Assembly (NCBI GenBank): GCA_022478985.1
Contig: JAKSZP010013324.1
Span: 1-64,000 of the forward strand
DNA from: Massospora cicadina
Lineage: Eukaryota; Entomophthoromycota; Entomophthoromycetes; Entomophthorales; Entomophthoraceae
Length of the DNA stretch: 64,000 bases
Direction of reading: 5' to 3'
The notes under the pieces: model-generated
Seen by the model: the letters and a program-made list of their open reading frames with translations, nothing else
Database searches by the model: none
What the model was told of the DNA's origin: nothing
Shown here: positions 12,210-23,790 of the stretch, in pieces
How the letters are laid out: the number at the start of each line of letters is the position of its first letter
Position numbering within the stretch: position 1 is the first letter of the stretch
Translations under genes and position numbers: made by a program

Positions 12210-13480
12210 CCACAAACAACTATCAAGGATGGAGGGTGTTGGGGTGAATAACCCCCACAAACTCCCCTCTGCCTCTGACTCCTGTCTAGATGCTTTGGCT
12301 CAGCAGCTAGCTAGCGCCCTGTCTCAATTTGAAATCCTTGAACAGCGATTTTTAAGTCTCTCATGAGTTTGCTCCAATTAATGCCAAACCCCCTTCCCAA
12401 AACAAATTTGCCCCAGGAGAGGGTAGCATTACTCATTTCTATATGTGTATGAGGCTTTTATGGAAGGGACAGCCAATCCCCAAAAAGTAAAGCACATCCT
12501 TCCCTGCCTCAGCCGCTCCACCCAAGAGATGATGGTACCTTATATGGACACCCCTAAATTTTGGGCTGATGTAAAGAAAGTGCTCATTGAGGAGTTTGGA
12601 TCAGCATAGATCTTGTTAAGACAAAAACAGGCCTTTATGTGCCTTAGTCTGAAAGAGGGAGAGCCAATCACCTCTTTTGTTGAGTGATTCTATAGTGAAG
12701 CTCAACCTCTGTGTTGGCCAAAATGCTCCCACTTGACGATGCTATTGCTGCTATTTGCTGGATTGGCGTCTCACCCCTCTTTGGCGATGCATCTCTCTTC
12801 CATAAAGCGCTCTTTCACAAATGTATGAGATATCAAAGAGGCCTTGCTAGCGGTGACTGATATCTATATACTTGATCCTACACAAAGATCTCTGAGCAAG
12901 CATCTACGCTGACCCTTTACCCTATACTACAGCTGTTTCCCTCCGGAAACCTGCTCCTGCAAAGTTACCATCACAAAATGCTTCTTCTTCCCATAAAGAT
13001 AGTCAGATGATAATGGCCGTGACAGGGCAGTGCTCCCCTTCACCTTCAGCTCAAAAACCCTAGTTGGTGAAAGCAGTCGTCCCTTTGCCCTGCCCATCGT
13101 TTTCTCCAGAGCGGCCTTACCAAGTGGTTCCCAATCCTGCTTCTAAGCCTAAACCCCTTCCTCAGGTGCTGTTTGCCCCCACTAACAATGGGTTAAATGA
13201 TCAGGTCACAAAGGCTAAACCGCTTGTTTCACAAAATCACACAACCACTGATTGACCCAAAGCTGGAAAAGTTAAAGCATCTACCTCTGCAACTTTACCA
13301 CCCTCAACTTCTCATTCAACTAACTCTAGTCTGGAACCTGTCTCCATGAGGCAGCACAAACCCCCTACTATGAGGGTTAAAATTTGAGCCATGATAACTC
13401 CAACGCATACCCCAAAAGCTAATAGGGTAAATGAATGGCCCCACGGTCTCTCCTCCAAACAAGGAAGCCCTAAACTTACC
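12210..13480 (+). pseudogene. Element A gag, decayed
   Basis: Gag forms the virus-like particle. Around 12,440-12,700 the frames give FMEGTANPQKVKHILPCL, PKFWADVKKVLIEEFGSA and LKEGEPITSFVE, which fit the retrotransposon gag core (helical, with the conserved FW/F...EFG pattern). Downstream, 12,900-13,480 is proline/serine rich (for example a 63-codon frame at 13,064-13,255), typical of the gag-protease linker. No zinc knuckle was found, which may be lost. Stops and frame changes throughout show it is dead. Confidence 0.6.
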
Positions 13481-13646
13481 TAAAACCAATGGACTCTCTG
13501 ATGTACATTGATAACCCCTCTGATGATAAATCTGAAGGGTGTTGTGAAGATGTTGAATATTTTAAGAGCCCAGGTGAAGTGGAGGTAACTAGTCAACTGA
13601 GCCCAGAGAGAGTGTATTGGGATAGGATCCCCCATAAAACTTATCT

Positions 13647-14129
13647 TTGGCAAGTATTAAGGGGTCTTGGATTATTGACACTGCTAGTGACGCTGACCAG
13701 CACATCGCCACCTTGCTTTGCTCAAACCCGTTTGTTCATAATGTGCAGTATATCCAGAAGAAATATACTGAAATGGCTAAACGACTTGCTTCTACTCTTT
13801 GTTTAAAGGAGGTCCTCGCTCTTTCCCCCAACTTGGGTGGAACCTTAACCAAAGTGGAGGCTGTCATCAATGGAGTGCAGGTTAGGGCTATCCTTAACAC
13901 TGGGTCTACAATAAACGTTGTGTCATCAAAACTCATTAGTAAGATTAAACTGGCCCCCTATCTTGACTACACTCAAAAATTTGGGACTGCAGGCTTCACC
14001 AACACCTGTGCCATTGGGGCATACTTTTCTCTGCCCGTCCATTTTTGGAAGCTCATCTTGTCAGCTCCAGCTGTGGCCCTAACTAACAATACCTATGATA
14101 TACTCATTAGTACCCCAATTCATGCTTGA
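13647..14129 (+). pseudogene. Element A aspartic protease region
   Basis: The protease matures the Gag-Pol polyprotein. This 160-codon frame contains GVQVRAILNTGSTINVVSS near residues 75-95, the position of the D-(T/S)-G-A active site. The catalytic Asp is replaced by Asn (NTG), which should abolish activity. The following hydrophobic stretch and YDILISTP fit the C-terminal half of the fold. The aligned site in elements C (DMGAPVNIFS) and F (DSEAPINIVS) supports the call. Confidence 0.75.
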
Positions 14130-14839
14130 GTATGAAGGGATTATCAAAATGAAGAAGGGTTATCTCTCCCTGCTTAACTACGAGGTTCCCCTGATTTTGA
14201 CAAATGAAGAGCTTAATAAAAAGGATTATGCTTATATTTTGAGTATCCCTCTTCCGCTTTATCCTTACACTATACCACAGCAGGATGACATACAAAAATA
14301 TTGCCTCAATCAGTGGATGCCCTAGAGGGTATCCCTTTCTATACTTCTGAAGAGGTGGTCATCAAGGCTGGTGAATAAAGGGTAGTTGACACAAAGATTA
14401 CCGTGCAAATCCCATACAACTGCCTACTGCACCTAATTAGCATTGATGGAGTTAGTCCTTTGGAGCCCAGAGTTCTACCAGGCGTGTTAGACCCTGCTTA
14501 TCAATGACCTATCAACTTTCTGTTGGGGAATCTCACCAAGAAGGATATGGTTGTAAAAAAGCAAAAGGAGATCAAAAGAGGCATGCTGATTCCTCTTGAG
14601 GAGGTAAAACAAGTTCACTGTATTGGGTCTATAGCGGATATGGGCTTACCCCATTGACCAGTCTTTATGTACCCTACCTTATGTTCATATCTACAACGAA
14701 CTAACCCCAGCTGAGTTGGAAAAAATACACACCCTTCTTGAAACCTACAGCGACATTTTCTCTAAATCTGACACTGACTATGGGCACATGAAGGGTTGGA
14801 CGCATACCATTGACATATATGATGCTTGAAATATCTACT

Positions 14840-16110
14840 CCAAACCTTAGCACAAATCCAAAGTTGAGGAGCTACAGATGAATATGGAGCGCAAACAGCT
14901 GCTGGACGCTGGGTTGTTGGTGCCTTCCCAAAGCCCTTGATTATCACCGCTTCTATTGATAAAGAAGAAAAATGTAGTTCATTGGGTAGTGATGGACTAC
15001 TGTAAGCTGAACAACCTCACCAATAAGGAAAGCTACCCTATCCTCTGCATCGATGATGCTCTGGTCCAACTTTCTGGGTTTAAATACTTCTACGCCATGG
15101 ACTTGGCTAGCGGGTATTGGCAGATGGCCCTTTCTCCACAGGATCAGGAGAAGTGTGCCCTTATCTGCAGCGAGGGTTTATTCCAACCCACTCAACTGCC
15201 CCAGAGGTTGTGTAATGCGCCTGCTACTTTTCAGTGGGCTATGGATCACATTCTCTGGGACCTTAAACTAAGCTGTGTGATTGTCTACCTCAATGACATC
15301 ACCGTTTTCTCCAAAACGTTCAACAAGAATCTCACGCACCTAAAGAAGGTGTTTTTAACGCTTGAGGGAATCTAACATCAAACTAAAGACCTCTAAATGT
15401 ACTTTTTTCCAGAAGAAGCTTGATTTTCTTGGGCACTCCATCTCACATGATGGGACACAACCTCTACAAGATAAAGTCAAAGCAATACCCAAGATCTGGC
15501 ACTCAAAAATCTTTGTGACATCCAGGTATCCTTGGGCATGATGGGGTATTACCATCAATTTCATCCCCATGTTCACCCAGCTTAGGGAGCCCCTCGTACA
15601 TCTCTTGGCTAAGAACACTCTTTTCCATTAGAGTGCTGAACAAAAAGCCGCAATGAGACCCTGAAGGAACTATAGCAAAAAGGTCATTACTATGCCACCC
15701 TGAATATGGCATGTCTTTTATTTTGTTCACAGAAGCCTCCAATTATGCCGTTGTAGCTATCTTGGCTCAGTTGGATGAAAATGAAATAAATCATTCTGTT
15801 TCTTATTTCAGTAAGATACTCTCAAAAGCTGAGAGCAACTACAGTGTCACTGAAAAGGAGTGCCTTGCCATCTTGCTAGCTGTCAAATACTATTGCCCTT
15901 TTTTATGGGACTCCCTTTAAAGTAATTACTGACCATAAATCCTTGAAGTGGTTACAAAATTTGAAGGACCCCACTGGGCGGTTGGCTCGCTGGGCTATTA
16001 AGCTCCAGAACTATAATATGACCATTAAACATTGAGCTGGGACGTGCCATATGAGCGTTGATGGGTTGACACGGCTGCCTGTCCTAAACCTTAACAATAA
16101 CGAAGCAGAG
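14840..16110 (+). pseudogene. Element A reverse transcriptase and RNase H, decayed
   Basis: RT copies element RNA to DNA and RNase H removes the RNA. RT blocks are VVMDYCKLNNLTNKESYP, YFYAMDLASGYWQMAL, QLPQRLCNAPATFQWAMD and VIVYLNDITVFS (14,956-15,375). The catalytic YxDD is YLND. A frameshift near 15,375 leads to the thumb. RNase H begins near 15,711 with FTEASNYAVVAILAQ, where the first catalytic Asp is Glu, followed by YSVTEKECLAILLAVKY, TDHKSLKWLQN and GRLARWAIKLQ. Several in-frame stops are present. Confidence 0.85.
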
Positions 16111-17200
16111 AGGTTGCATGCCCTCCTTATGTCTCCTGAGGCGTGGGGGATTGAGGATGAACCTGTGCAAAAGATGCTAGCTCGGCACTCCCGCAATACT
16201 AAAGTTGAAAGTGGAAAGTTGTACAAGAAAATAGGGGTGAACTGGTTGCCTTATCTCTGGCCATCAGAGCGATTACTTAATATTTCAAAGTCCCAATCTA
16301 TTTTAGGTCATATCAGGGTAGAAAGACTTATGAGTGGGTTAAAGAGCGCTATTACTGGGAGGGCATCATGGAGACCATAGCTGAATTCCTGGATGCATTC
16401 CTGAACTGCAAAAAACAATCCAGCTTCAGACCCATTATCAGTACCAACCTATGACGCCTAACAACCCTTACACATTATAAGTTTGTATGTGGTAAGTCCT
16501 CTCCCTCAGACTACTGGGGCATTTGATATATCTTGGTTGAATATATCATTTCACTAAATGGGTTGAAGCTGTGGCTCTCCCCGCTCAGACTGCAAAAGCC
16601 ACAGCTACTTTCTTGCATCATTATCTTCACGTGGCATGGTTGCCCCCAGATCCTCCTTTGTGACAATGGGAAAACTTCATTTCTATAGTGGTAAAGATTC
16701 TTGCCACCTCCTGGGACAAAACAACTCTTCTCAGCACCCTATATTCGATCCAAAAATGGTGCCGTAGAAAGAGTTAATGGAAACCTGGTCTTTATACTCT
16801 GGGAAATGACCAGTTCAGACCCTCTCCACTGGGATCTCTACTTATACTGCGCGCTCATGGCTATTGTATTGATTACCATCATATCCTTAAAATGTCCCCT
16901 TTCCATGTGTTATATGGGTGAAAACCTGGGGTGCCAGCTTTATTGGCCAAAGCTATCTTCTCTGACAGGATTGACCCTGAACAATCCATGAAAAAGTTAG
17001 CCCAAAAATTATCCAATTATATTCCGTTGCTATGACTAAATTGACGAAGACTGTTACTAAAGAAGTCCAAGCTGCCAATGAGATCTGGACCCCTCTTCCA
17101 TCCTTCCAAGTATCCAAATTGGTGCTGTAATACCGCAATTGGATCACTACTAGGAGTGAGAAGCTTGAGAAATATCTGGGAGGGACCATTAATAGTCACA
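16050..17200 (+). pseudogene. Element A integrase, decayed
   Basis: Integrase inserts the cDNA. Visible parts are the tail of the RNase H linker (SVDGLTRLPVLN), an N-terminal zinc-binding region around 16,290-16,400 with GHIRVERLMSGL, a core piece at 16,540-16,640 giving YLTKWVEAVALPAQTA in one frame, and the NGAVERVNGNL block near 16,755. The C-terminal part reaches about 17,200 (LVLYRNWITTRSEKLEKY with a stop). Multiple frameshifts make it a fossil. No chromodomain follows. Confidence 0.75.
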
Positions 17201-17314
17201 TATAAGTGAGGGGATGAATAACCCATCAAACCTTTTGCTTCTGGAGTCACCATCAACTGGGTCCATGGGCAGTTTTTAAGCCTTTATTCCCCTAACACTC
17301 TTGAAGGGGGTTAA

Positions 17315-19213
17315 TGTCAGACAATTGCAACTCTCAGATTGTGAAAAGAGCATTTTAGACAAAAATGACGATAAAATTAGCCAAAAGACCCTGGCCAATT
17401 CGTGGTGGAACCCTTTGAATTAAGGCAATACTTTCATCAATAATATGAATACTCAGCCAAAAATGCTCAAGTTTGGATAGCTGGAATATTCCAAATCATC
17501 AGCGGAATCAAGGGAGCCCTTCAGAGGTCCCTTCCCATCTTACAAATAATCTAGTTCAAGCCACACTGCGGAGACTGGCCCCTTTTATAGGGTTGGAGGG
17601 GGTCCTGAAAGGTGCAAATATCTTGTCACATGGTCATTGGCTCAAGTACATCAAAACATTACCTTACAGACATGTTGTTGGGATTTTTGCCCATATTCCC
17701 AGACTGCTAGATTACCTGGTATCGCTAGGGAAAAATTCCCTAAGGCGAATTGAATTGGAAATCAGTTGACCTGAATTTTGGAGGAACTACGTTTGGGGGA
17801 TTTTAGGATAGTTAACTGGTTGTATCCATTGAGGATCAATCCATATGAATACCTAATATCTCATCGGGCGGAGTGGCTGACGAAATAAGGGCATTAGATA
17901 GTAATTAACTATCAGGTGTACCAATTGGGATCAGTCAGGTTTCATCACCAACTGATTGGGAATGTTTAATGAGTTGCAAGGTGAGTAATGCCACCTGCAA
18001 CTAGCGAATCATTTGGTTGCTATCCAATTATGGATGATTCACTTGGATTGAGAGGAAAATGTTAAGGATACATTTCTGACTTTTTTGTTTGAGGTCTCGA
18101 GGATGTCTAACATCAGAATCTTAGTCTGGATGGGGAAGACCATCACTGCCAAGATGAGGAAGGGTGATTCAATGGCAATGGCTGCCGTTTCATTGAAAGA
18201 GGTGTCAACTGAGGGTTAGACAGCTAAATCCCCTATAAATTCCCTAGAATTCACTATAAAAAAGTAGTAAAACACTCAAATACACTCAAGTATCACACTG
18301 GAAAATACTCACTGATTGACACAAGTTTACAGTCAGGAAAGAACTAATAAAGAACCTTATTAGTTTGACTGTAGATTCAGTAATAGTTAGACTATCAGCA
18401 TCTAGCGTGAAGATTCCATCTCAAGGATATTATTGCAGAAGGCAATAATTGGTAGACTCTCAGAGAAGAGTAGAGATCTGAGCGGGGATCTAGAGACAAA
18501 GGGAACCATGGCTAAGGGATTGCTGTAGACTGTGTGTTGGGACGATGGGACTGTCATCAGAGGATCTTAGTGAAGATTGAGTGGACAGGATTTAGGGAAC
18601 GGATTCCTAAGAGTGCAAAATTCAGTATTATTGGAAATACCGGCCAAAGTGTTGGGCCTGAAGATAATTCTAACTCGACTATGGATAATAGTCATCATAC
18701 TGTTATCATATTATATATATTCTTACAACGCAAGGTGCATGAGGAAACTGAACCTGTGCAGTAGAAAGATTACTAGGGTTGACCTCCAATAAATCAACTC
18801 CTAAGAGTAAAATTTTTACACATTTCCTACCCACTCTTGACCCTTCATTGACCCTTCCAATAAAGCAAGGTGAGATTCGAGAGCTCCAATAGGTTAAACA
18901 CCCATATTTCCTAATTTGCTTCAAATCTAATAATGAATTTGATGCGTATCACACTTTGATCCTGAGGTGAGTTTAATTACTAAGCAATGACACATTATAA
19001 GAGGGTTCATTTCATTCATCCACAGTTACTAGTATAACTGATACAAAATCAGTACTTTTTGTTACTTTATTTTATTATTTTGACATAGCTAGTCTTTTAA
19101 GACCTTAATAATACTTATATCTACAGTAGAGAATCGTACTTCTCTGCAAAAATTTGTTGGAAATTAGGTGAAAAAAGCACCTGTGAGCAATACAAAAATC
19201 TTAAAATTCAACA
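17315..19213 (+). repeat. 3' LTR of element A, split by a solo LTR
   Basis: Positions 17,315-17,675 and 18,821-19,213 are the two halves; the break falls inside a stretch that reads ACAGACTTGTTCTACCC in the intact 5' LTR. It is preceded by a polypurine tract at 17,303-17,314. The end matches the 5' LTR at GTGAAAAAAGCACC. Confidence 0.85.
17676..18820 (+). repeat. Solo LTR of the F family inserted in element A
   Basis: It begins TGTTGGGATTTTTGCCCATA and ends AAATTTTTACA (TG...CA). Flanks CATGT (17,671-17,675) and CATTT (18,821-18,825) are a 5-bp target duplication with one difference. At 1145 bp it equals the F LTR (1144 bp) once the inserts in F are subtracted. A solo LTR arises by recombination between the two LTRs of a full element. 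Confidence 0.9.
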
Positions 19214-19620
19214 CTACAAACTTCAAGCCTGGATTTACAAGAAAGCCCCACGTGGACTTGCCCAACTGGCCATCACAATAAGGGAGTGATGGGATTAACC
19301 CTGAGGGGGATGATATAACAGAGACTGCTGAGGAAGATTGAAGGGCTGTTGTGTGCTTCCCAGGGGTTAATAATCTCAAGGTGAAGTTTTTGGTCTGCTG
19401 AGTATGGGGAGTTGTAACAAAAAATTGTAGTGAAAGGTAGCCTGTGAAGGTGAAACAGCAAAGGTCAACAGTCCTCATACTGTTGTCTTGGAACACTACT
19501 AGAGTTCCTACTATAGTAGATTGTAAAATTTGCAACGATTTTCTACCTAGTTGGTGTTTTTTTTTAATTTTGTATCAAGATGCTCTATAGCACTTTGATT
19601 TGTTAGGGGGTTTAATCTTA
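19214..19620 (-). repeat. Fragment related to the 38.3-kb region of chromovirus D
   Basis: Read on the minus strand, a frame here gives VDLCCFTFTGY and TPHTQQTKNFTL. The plus-strand reading at 38,335-38,440 gives NDPCCFAFIGV and NPPTQKTNDFAL, so the two places share sequence in opposite orientation. D is on the minus strand, so the conserved strand need not be the coding one. The function is unknown; it is probably a relic of a D-like element beside element A. Confidence 0.45.
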
Positions 19621-19685
19621 TTTTGCTCTTTAAATGCTTTGTATGCTCATACCCTGGTTGGCTTACCTAAATAAACAAAAAATTT
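19620..19685 (+). other. LINE-like 3' tail remnant
   Basis: CCCTGGTTGGCTTACCTAAA followed by AATAAAC-like sequence resembles the tails at 3590 and 21,985. It marks the end of a dead LINE insertion whose body I cannot recognise upstream. Confidence 0.35.
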
Positions 19686-19689
19686 AGTC

Positions 19690-21288
19690 ACCCTCAAATC
19701 TGAGTAAGGTATTTATTCTGTAGCAGGTTTAGCGTACAAGGATTGTGCTGCCACCTTTAGATTGATCAATGAAGCTGTTAGCTGATATAGCTCATATTCA
19801 ACCAATGTTTATTTTCCTGATAGCTGTTGCCTTTATGATGAGTTTTATAAAATGTTTGCATCAACTTATATAAGTTAGGATCATATAGATTCTAAAGATG
19901 GTAGAGTTATAATAGAGACGTTTACTTGCTTCAGGCGTTATTTATTTTATGAGATAGCCATTAATCCTATAGATGTGATTTTTTTCAAACAGCCATCTTA
20001 AAAGCCATCTAACAATAATGTAAGCTTAATCGCTGCTGTTTTCAGCTCAAAATTGCTATGATAGGTGGGCGTTCAGTTGCCACCTTTTGCATATAAAAGC
20101 CATAAGCTAAAACTCTCATAGTATCACTATATTAGTTACAATTCGTTGATATAAAAACATAATTAATGGGGTACACTAAAAGCTTATCTATGTCAACTAA
20201 ACGTTGAGGTAAGCGTTGCTAAGGTATTATTTTAAATTAAAGTTTTGTCCATATCAAAACCATCTTGATACAAAGATATAGTAAGTGTGATACCAAACCT
20301 ACGTCATTGAATTTTAATTTTGTATAAATTAAGCAGAATATAAGTGATAAGTTAGGTATATAAAAATTCAGATCAGATGTGGTAGGGCATAGATTATTAT
20401 TAAGATTTTTCTGACCAACCATAAAAACAATCAATCTTTTATAAATTAAAATAAATTAAATTGATTATTAGAAGGAGGCTTTTGATCAAAGCCTAGCTCT
20501 CATGCAAGTATACTTTTTCCTATAAAAATTCCTTAATTAATCATCCTGTTTGGATTCCTATCTGAGTGACAGATTTGGATACGTCAGATGATGGGAATCA
20601 ATCTCAAACTGACCAAAAAGCCCAAACTTCTGTTGGGGATAATCCCCAACAAAAGTTGACAGCTATCAAAGTTGGAGATCAATCCCAATTCAGCCAAGAA
20701 GCCCAAACTTCTGTTGGGCATCATCCTCAATGAAAGTTGACTACTATCAAAATTTGGCAATCAACCCCAAATGATATGGCTGAATCATGCTCCCTCAATT
20801 CCACACAACCTTGGGGTTTAAACCTGAGCTATGAGACAAGCTCAATTAGATCAACTGAGATAATTGAGCTTGCACCAAATCCCCTATTTGTTTATCTTAT
20901 TAGATCTAGTCTTGGACAGCTTAATTTTCCCTGATAAACCTCTCCAATTATTTAAAAAAGCCTGTATTGAGTAATCAACCTTACGCTTTTTTCTCCCTTT
21001 TCACGATTATAAGCTAAAATTAATTTTTTTATTAGGAATTGCTTATTTAGACGTTTTATCTAATAATGACTTCTTGACCAAGAGAAGCAGAAATTGAGAA
21101 ATAAAACACCCTGAAACTTTGAGTCCCCTGGCCTCAAAATATTGAGGGATACAAGGTATTACACCTTTGGTCCTGACACATCCTTTAACTGGCATCAACT
21201 TAAGGTCTTATTTTTGATGGATTAATTTACTTCAATACCTCAAATTTATGGTATTTAATTAGTGTGATCAATTTACTTAACCCTACCT
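19690..21288. other. Unassigned AT-rich region with two palindromic modules
   Basis: No gene was recognised. At 20,632-20,655 and 20,712-20,735 the palindrome-like GTTGGGGATAATCCCCAAC and GTTGGGCATCATCCTCAA occur after the shared phrase CCCAAACTTCT, in an approximate 78-bp direct repeat. The same palindrome is present in the LTRs of element B. The rest is low-complexity AT-rich DNA. Confidence 0.5.
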
Positions 21289-22047
21289 ATGCAAATCAAT
21301 AATCATATCAAATTACATTTACCTTACAGTTATGAAACTCATCACTTTTATTATTATCAACTATATTGCCTTAGCAGAAGGACCTATAGGACGGCGGACC
21401 GTTCTAAATCCTTCCACAAAAAATGTAAAGTATTTGGAGGGGAGGGATCCCTACATTACCGCCTAGAAACATGCCCCCCAACCAAAGCTATATGGCAGGA
21501 AGTCGCACGCCTGCTTAAGATCCAAAATGAACAAGAATTCTCGATATCAAAGAGCATCTTCACGCTCCAGATTGAGTCACAAATCCCATCTACCCCCCAC
21601 TCCCTAATAATACCCATTGCAATGTGGACAATCCACACAATTGCATTAGATGCGTTCAAGGGCACGGTCCCAACCATTCATGGGGTTATTAACAGATTTC
21701 ATGTCCACTTACTGGAGCACTTCCAAGCCTGGCTCTATGGATATATGAGACCAAGGCAAAAAGCGCTCATAGAATCATGGTTCCCACACCTGGTTCCTCC
21801 ACACAGACCCCTTCCTTCACACCTGCTCCATAGCAGGGGAAAACCCCTTGAAATAGTGCACCAACCTCCCATACCTGGCAGTCCCGCTGGCAACAGGGGT
21901 AACTTGAGTACCCTGGGGTGCCCAATTTTATATTTGTTAGGTATTTCCTTAGTTTTACATATATTCAGTAATGTCCATCCCCTGATCAGCTTACCTCGAT
22001 TAAATAAAAACTATATTGCCTTAGCGCTGGTGCAGATACATTGTTAA
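21289..22047 (+). pseudogene. LINE copy II: 5'-truncated ORF2 C-terminus and 3' tail
   Basis: A 252-codon frame contains GSLHYRLETCPPTKAIWQEV, the zinc-binding tail of LINE ORF2 downstream of RT. It then has AMWTIHTIALDAFKG and HLLEHFQAWLYG, which align with LINE III on the minus strand (ALWTIYTVVLDKFSG, QVMDHFQPCF at 26,600-26,740). The second Cys of the knuckle is lost. The tail TGTCCATCCCCTGATCAGC and an AATAAA follow at 21,970-22,010. The first 30 codons of the frame are probably chance, and the LINE part starts near 21,370. A 5' truncation is typical of LINE insertions. The frame then reads through the 3' untranslated part. Confidence 0.8.
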
Positions 22048-22560
22048 TAGTTCTTTTATTGTTCATCCTTGGGAATTCACCAGCACCATGTTATGAAAAG
22101 CTAATTTCTATATATGTGTAAATCCATAAGGCTAATTAATAGCTTCCATGACTTTCTAAGAATTATATGCAACTGTCTCAAAATTCCTATGTGCTAATAA
22201 GGTAGGGAATATTTTACACCAATGGGAAAAAATTTAATGTATCATATAAAGGGATTGAAATCTTGGTAAAATAAAAAATAATATGAGTAGTTTTTTCCAA
22301 ACCTACCTAAACCTACCCAAATGATAACTTTCAAGCCCCAAGTTACCATCAGTACTAGATACTATGGTGTGCTTTATCTGAGTTTGAAATAAAAAAACAC
22401 TTTTTTGGGAAAAAATTTTGCTGTGTTTTTAAAGGTTTCTGTAATCATACAACTTCACTGTTATATTGTGTTAATTGACCTGTGCTATTACAATAAAACA
22501 CTGCCATGCAAATTTCAAGATTGCAAAGTTCACTACAGGGAGCACTGTAAGTCTAGAAAC
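22048..22560. other. No feature recognised
   Basis: This is AT-rich DNA between the LINE II tail and an E-family LTR-like fragment. Only short chance frames are present. Confidence 0.4.
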
Positions 22561-22589
22561 CCAAATTCTTGTGTTAGACCGTGGGAAGT

Positions 22590-22857
22590 TCCCTTACCAA
22601 CGCCATAGGGGACTAAAGGCACCAGTGGAGCCTTTGGAGCAACTGGTGACTTGGTCCATGTTGTTAATGAGAAGTGGGTTAATGCTCTGCCCCAAAAGAT
22701 CGCTCTACCATACTTCTTTCCTGATTCTTCCCTTGTGGAAAAGATCAAAGGGGTCTGTAGGGTAGTAGTTCAGACCAGGGCCACTAGCAAGACCCCAGAC
22801 TCAAACTACTCCCGCACTGTCATCTCCCACCCTCTATGTGAGGAGAATATCACTTAA
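22590..22857 (+). pseudogene. Fragment of the unknown coding-like segment carried in E-family LTRs
   Basis: One plus frame gives GATGDLVHVVNEKWVNALPQ and, further on, LVEKIKGVCRVVVQ. This aligns with the minus-strand reading inside solo LTR G (QGDLAHMVDKRWVTALLLQ ... ISGICAEIVK) and inside the 3' LTR of E (QGDLTHVVDE ... CAEIIK). I do not recognise the domain. It is either a piece of an E-family LTR or the gene from which those LTRs picked it up. It ends just before the LTR of D. Confidence 0.55.
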
Positions 22858-22889
22858 CCTACAATGGAAGACCATCAAAAATTTTAACA

Positions 22890-23499
22890 AAAACCACATC
22901 TTATAAGGCACCAACACCCCTATGGCTTATAGATAAAACCCAGAATACCTCAACAAGGAAGTAGATTGAGAGGCTAACAAAAGGTAGTATTGGATAACTC
23001 ATAGTATAAAATAGTATTTATTAAAAGAAGGTAGCATACCAACAGAGAAATTGATAAGAGAAAAATTTCATCAAAAAATGGGAGGATGTGCCTGGATCAC
23101 CTTGCTGAGGCTAAGTATTGATTTTGGACAATAACACAATGCTGCCATCAATGGTAGTATATAGATCAATTAAGTGTAAAGTTAAGGCTTTAAAACTAAC
23201 TTGTTTTTACCTTTTTTGATAATATTAAACTTAATATATGATTCAATTACGCTTTTTGAAATTAAACTAATGAACCACCATCATTTAAACTATTTGGCAA
23301 TTTTTAGTATCATTGATGTAACATCATGAATTGCATCACACAATTTCTGGGGAACAACTTGGTTTTACTTGGCCTTACATATCATTGATCTATGGTATAT
23401 CTGAGGTCATGGAAGGCAACCAACTTGAATCTTTTAACTTTTTGCATTTCCTCTTTATCCCCACAATTTACTCCAGAAATCATGTCATGAAACATGACA
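22890..23499 (-). repeat. 3' LTR of chromovirus D
   Basis: In its own orientation it starts TGTCATGTTTCATGACATGA after a purine tract CCGAGGGGTAA. It aligns with 39,440-40,036 over its length (shared GGCTTATAGATAAAA, AATGCT(G/A)CCATCAATGGTAG). The left end is approximate. Confidence 0.8.
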
Positions 23500-23599
23500 T
23501 TACCCCTCGGTTTCATTGGTTCCTCACCTCCCCTGGGGCGTCAGCAAAAAGAGAAGTTCTTTATAAGTTTAGGTAATTTCATGGCTGCAATTACAGAGG

Positions 23600-23790
23600 T
23601 GAACTTGGAGCCAGCGGCATAAGGAAAACAACTGTGAAAAAATGCAATCAAGTCTTTAGCATGAGAACAATTAAGAGCTGGAACTCAGCTATTCTCTGCA
23701 GCATCAAACCTCTTCCAAGATAATAGATATTCTAGCCTTCTTTTCACATGACTAGAAGCCATAATCTCCTCCACCTCTCACTCCATTACC
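23600..23790 (-). pseudogene. Chromodomain at the C-terminus of D pol
   Basis: The minus frame reads EWEVEEIMASSHVKRRLEYL, then LSWKRFDAAENSWVPA and DLIAFFHS. This matches the three-strand-plus-helix chromodomain of chromoviral integrases, which in studied elements targets insertion to modified histones. The aromatic cage residues fit (W in ENSW, Y in LEYL). The aligned chromodomain of E is at 60,600-60,770. Confidence 0.85.

Larger units (their letters stand above)
11437..19213 (+). mobile_element. Element A: Ty3/Gypsy LTR retrotransposon, decayed, with nested solo LTR
   Basis: LTRs of 747 and about 749 bp (after removing the nested insert) bound a Gypsy-order internal region: primer site, gag, protease, RT, RNase H, integrase and a polypurine tract GAAGGGGGTTAA just before the 3' LTR. 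LTRs start TGTTAG/TGTCAG. No clear 5-bp target duplication was found (TTACT on the left, CTACA on the right), so the exact ends are uncertain by a few bases. All genes have stops and frameshifts. No chromodomain was seen after the integrase. Confidence 0.85.

Noticed and set aside
17473..17769. 98-codon frame at 17.5 kb as a gene
   Set aside because: It crosses the junction between the element A 3' LTR and the nested solo LTR, so it is chance.
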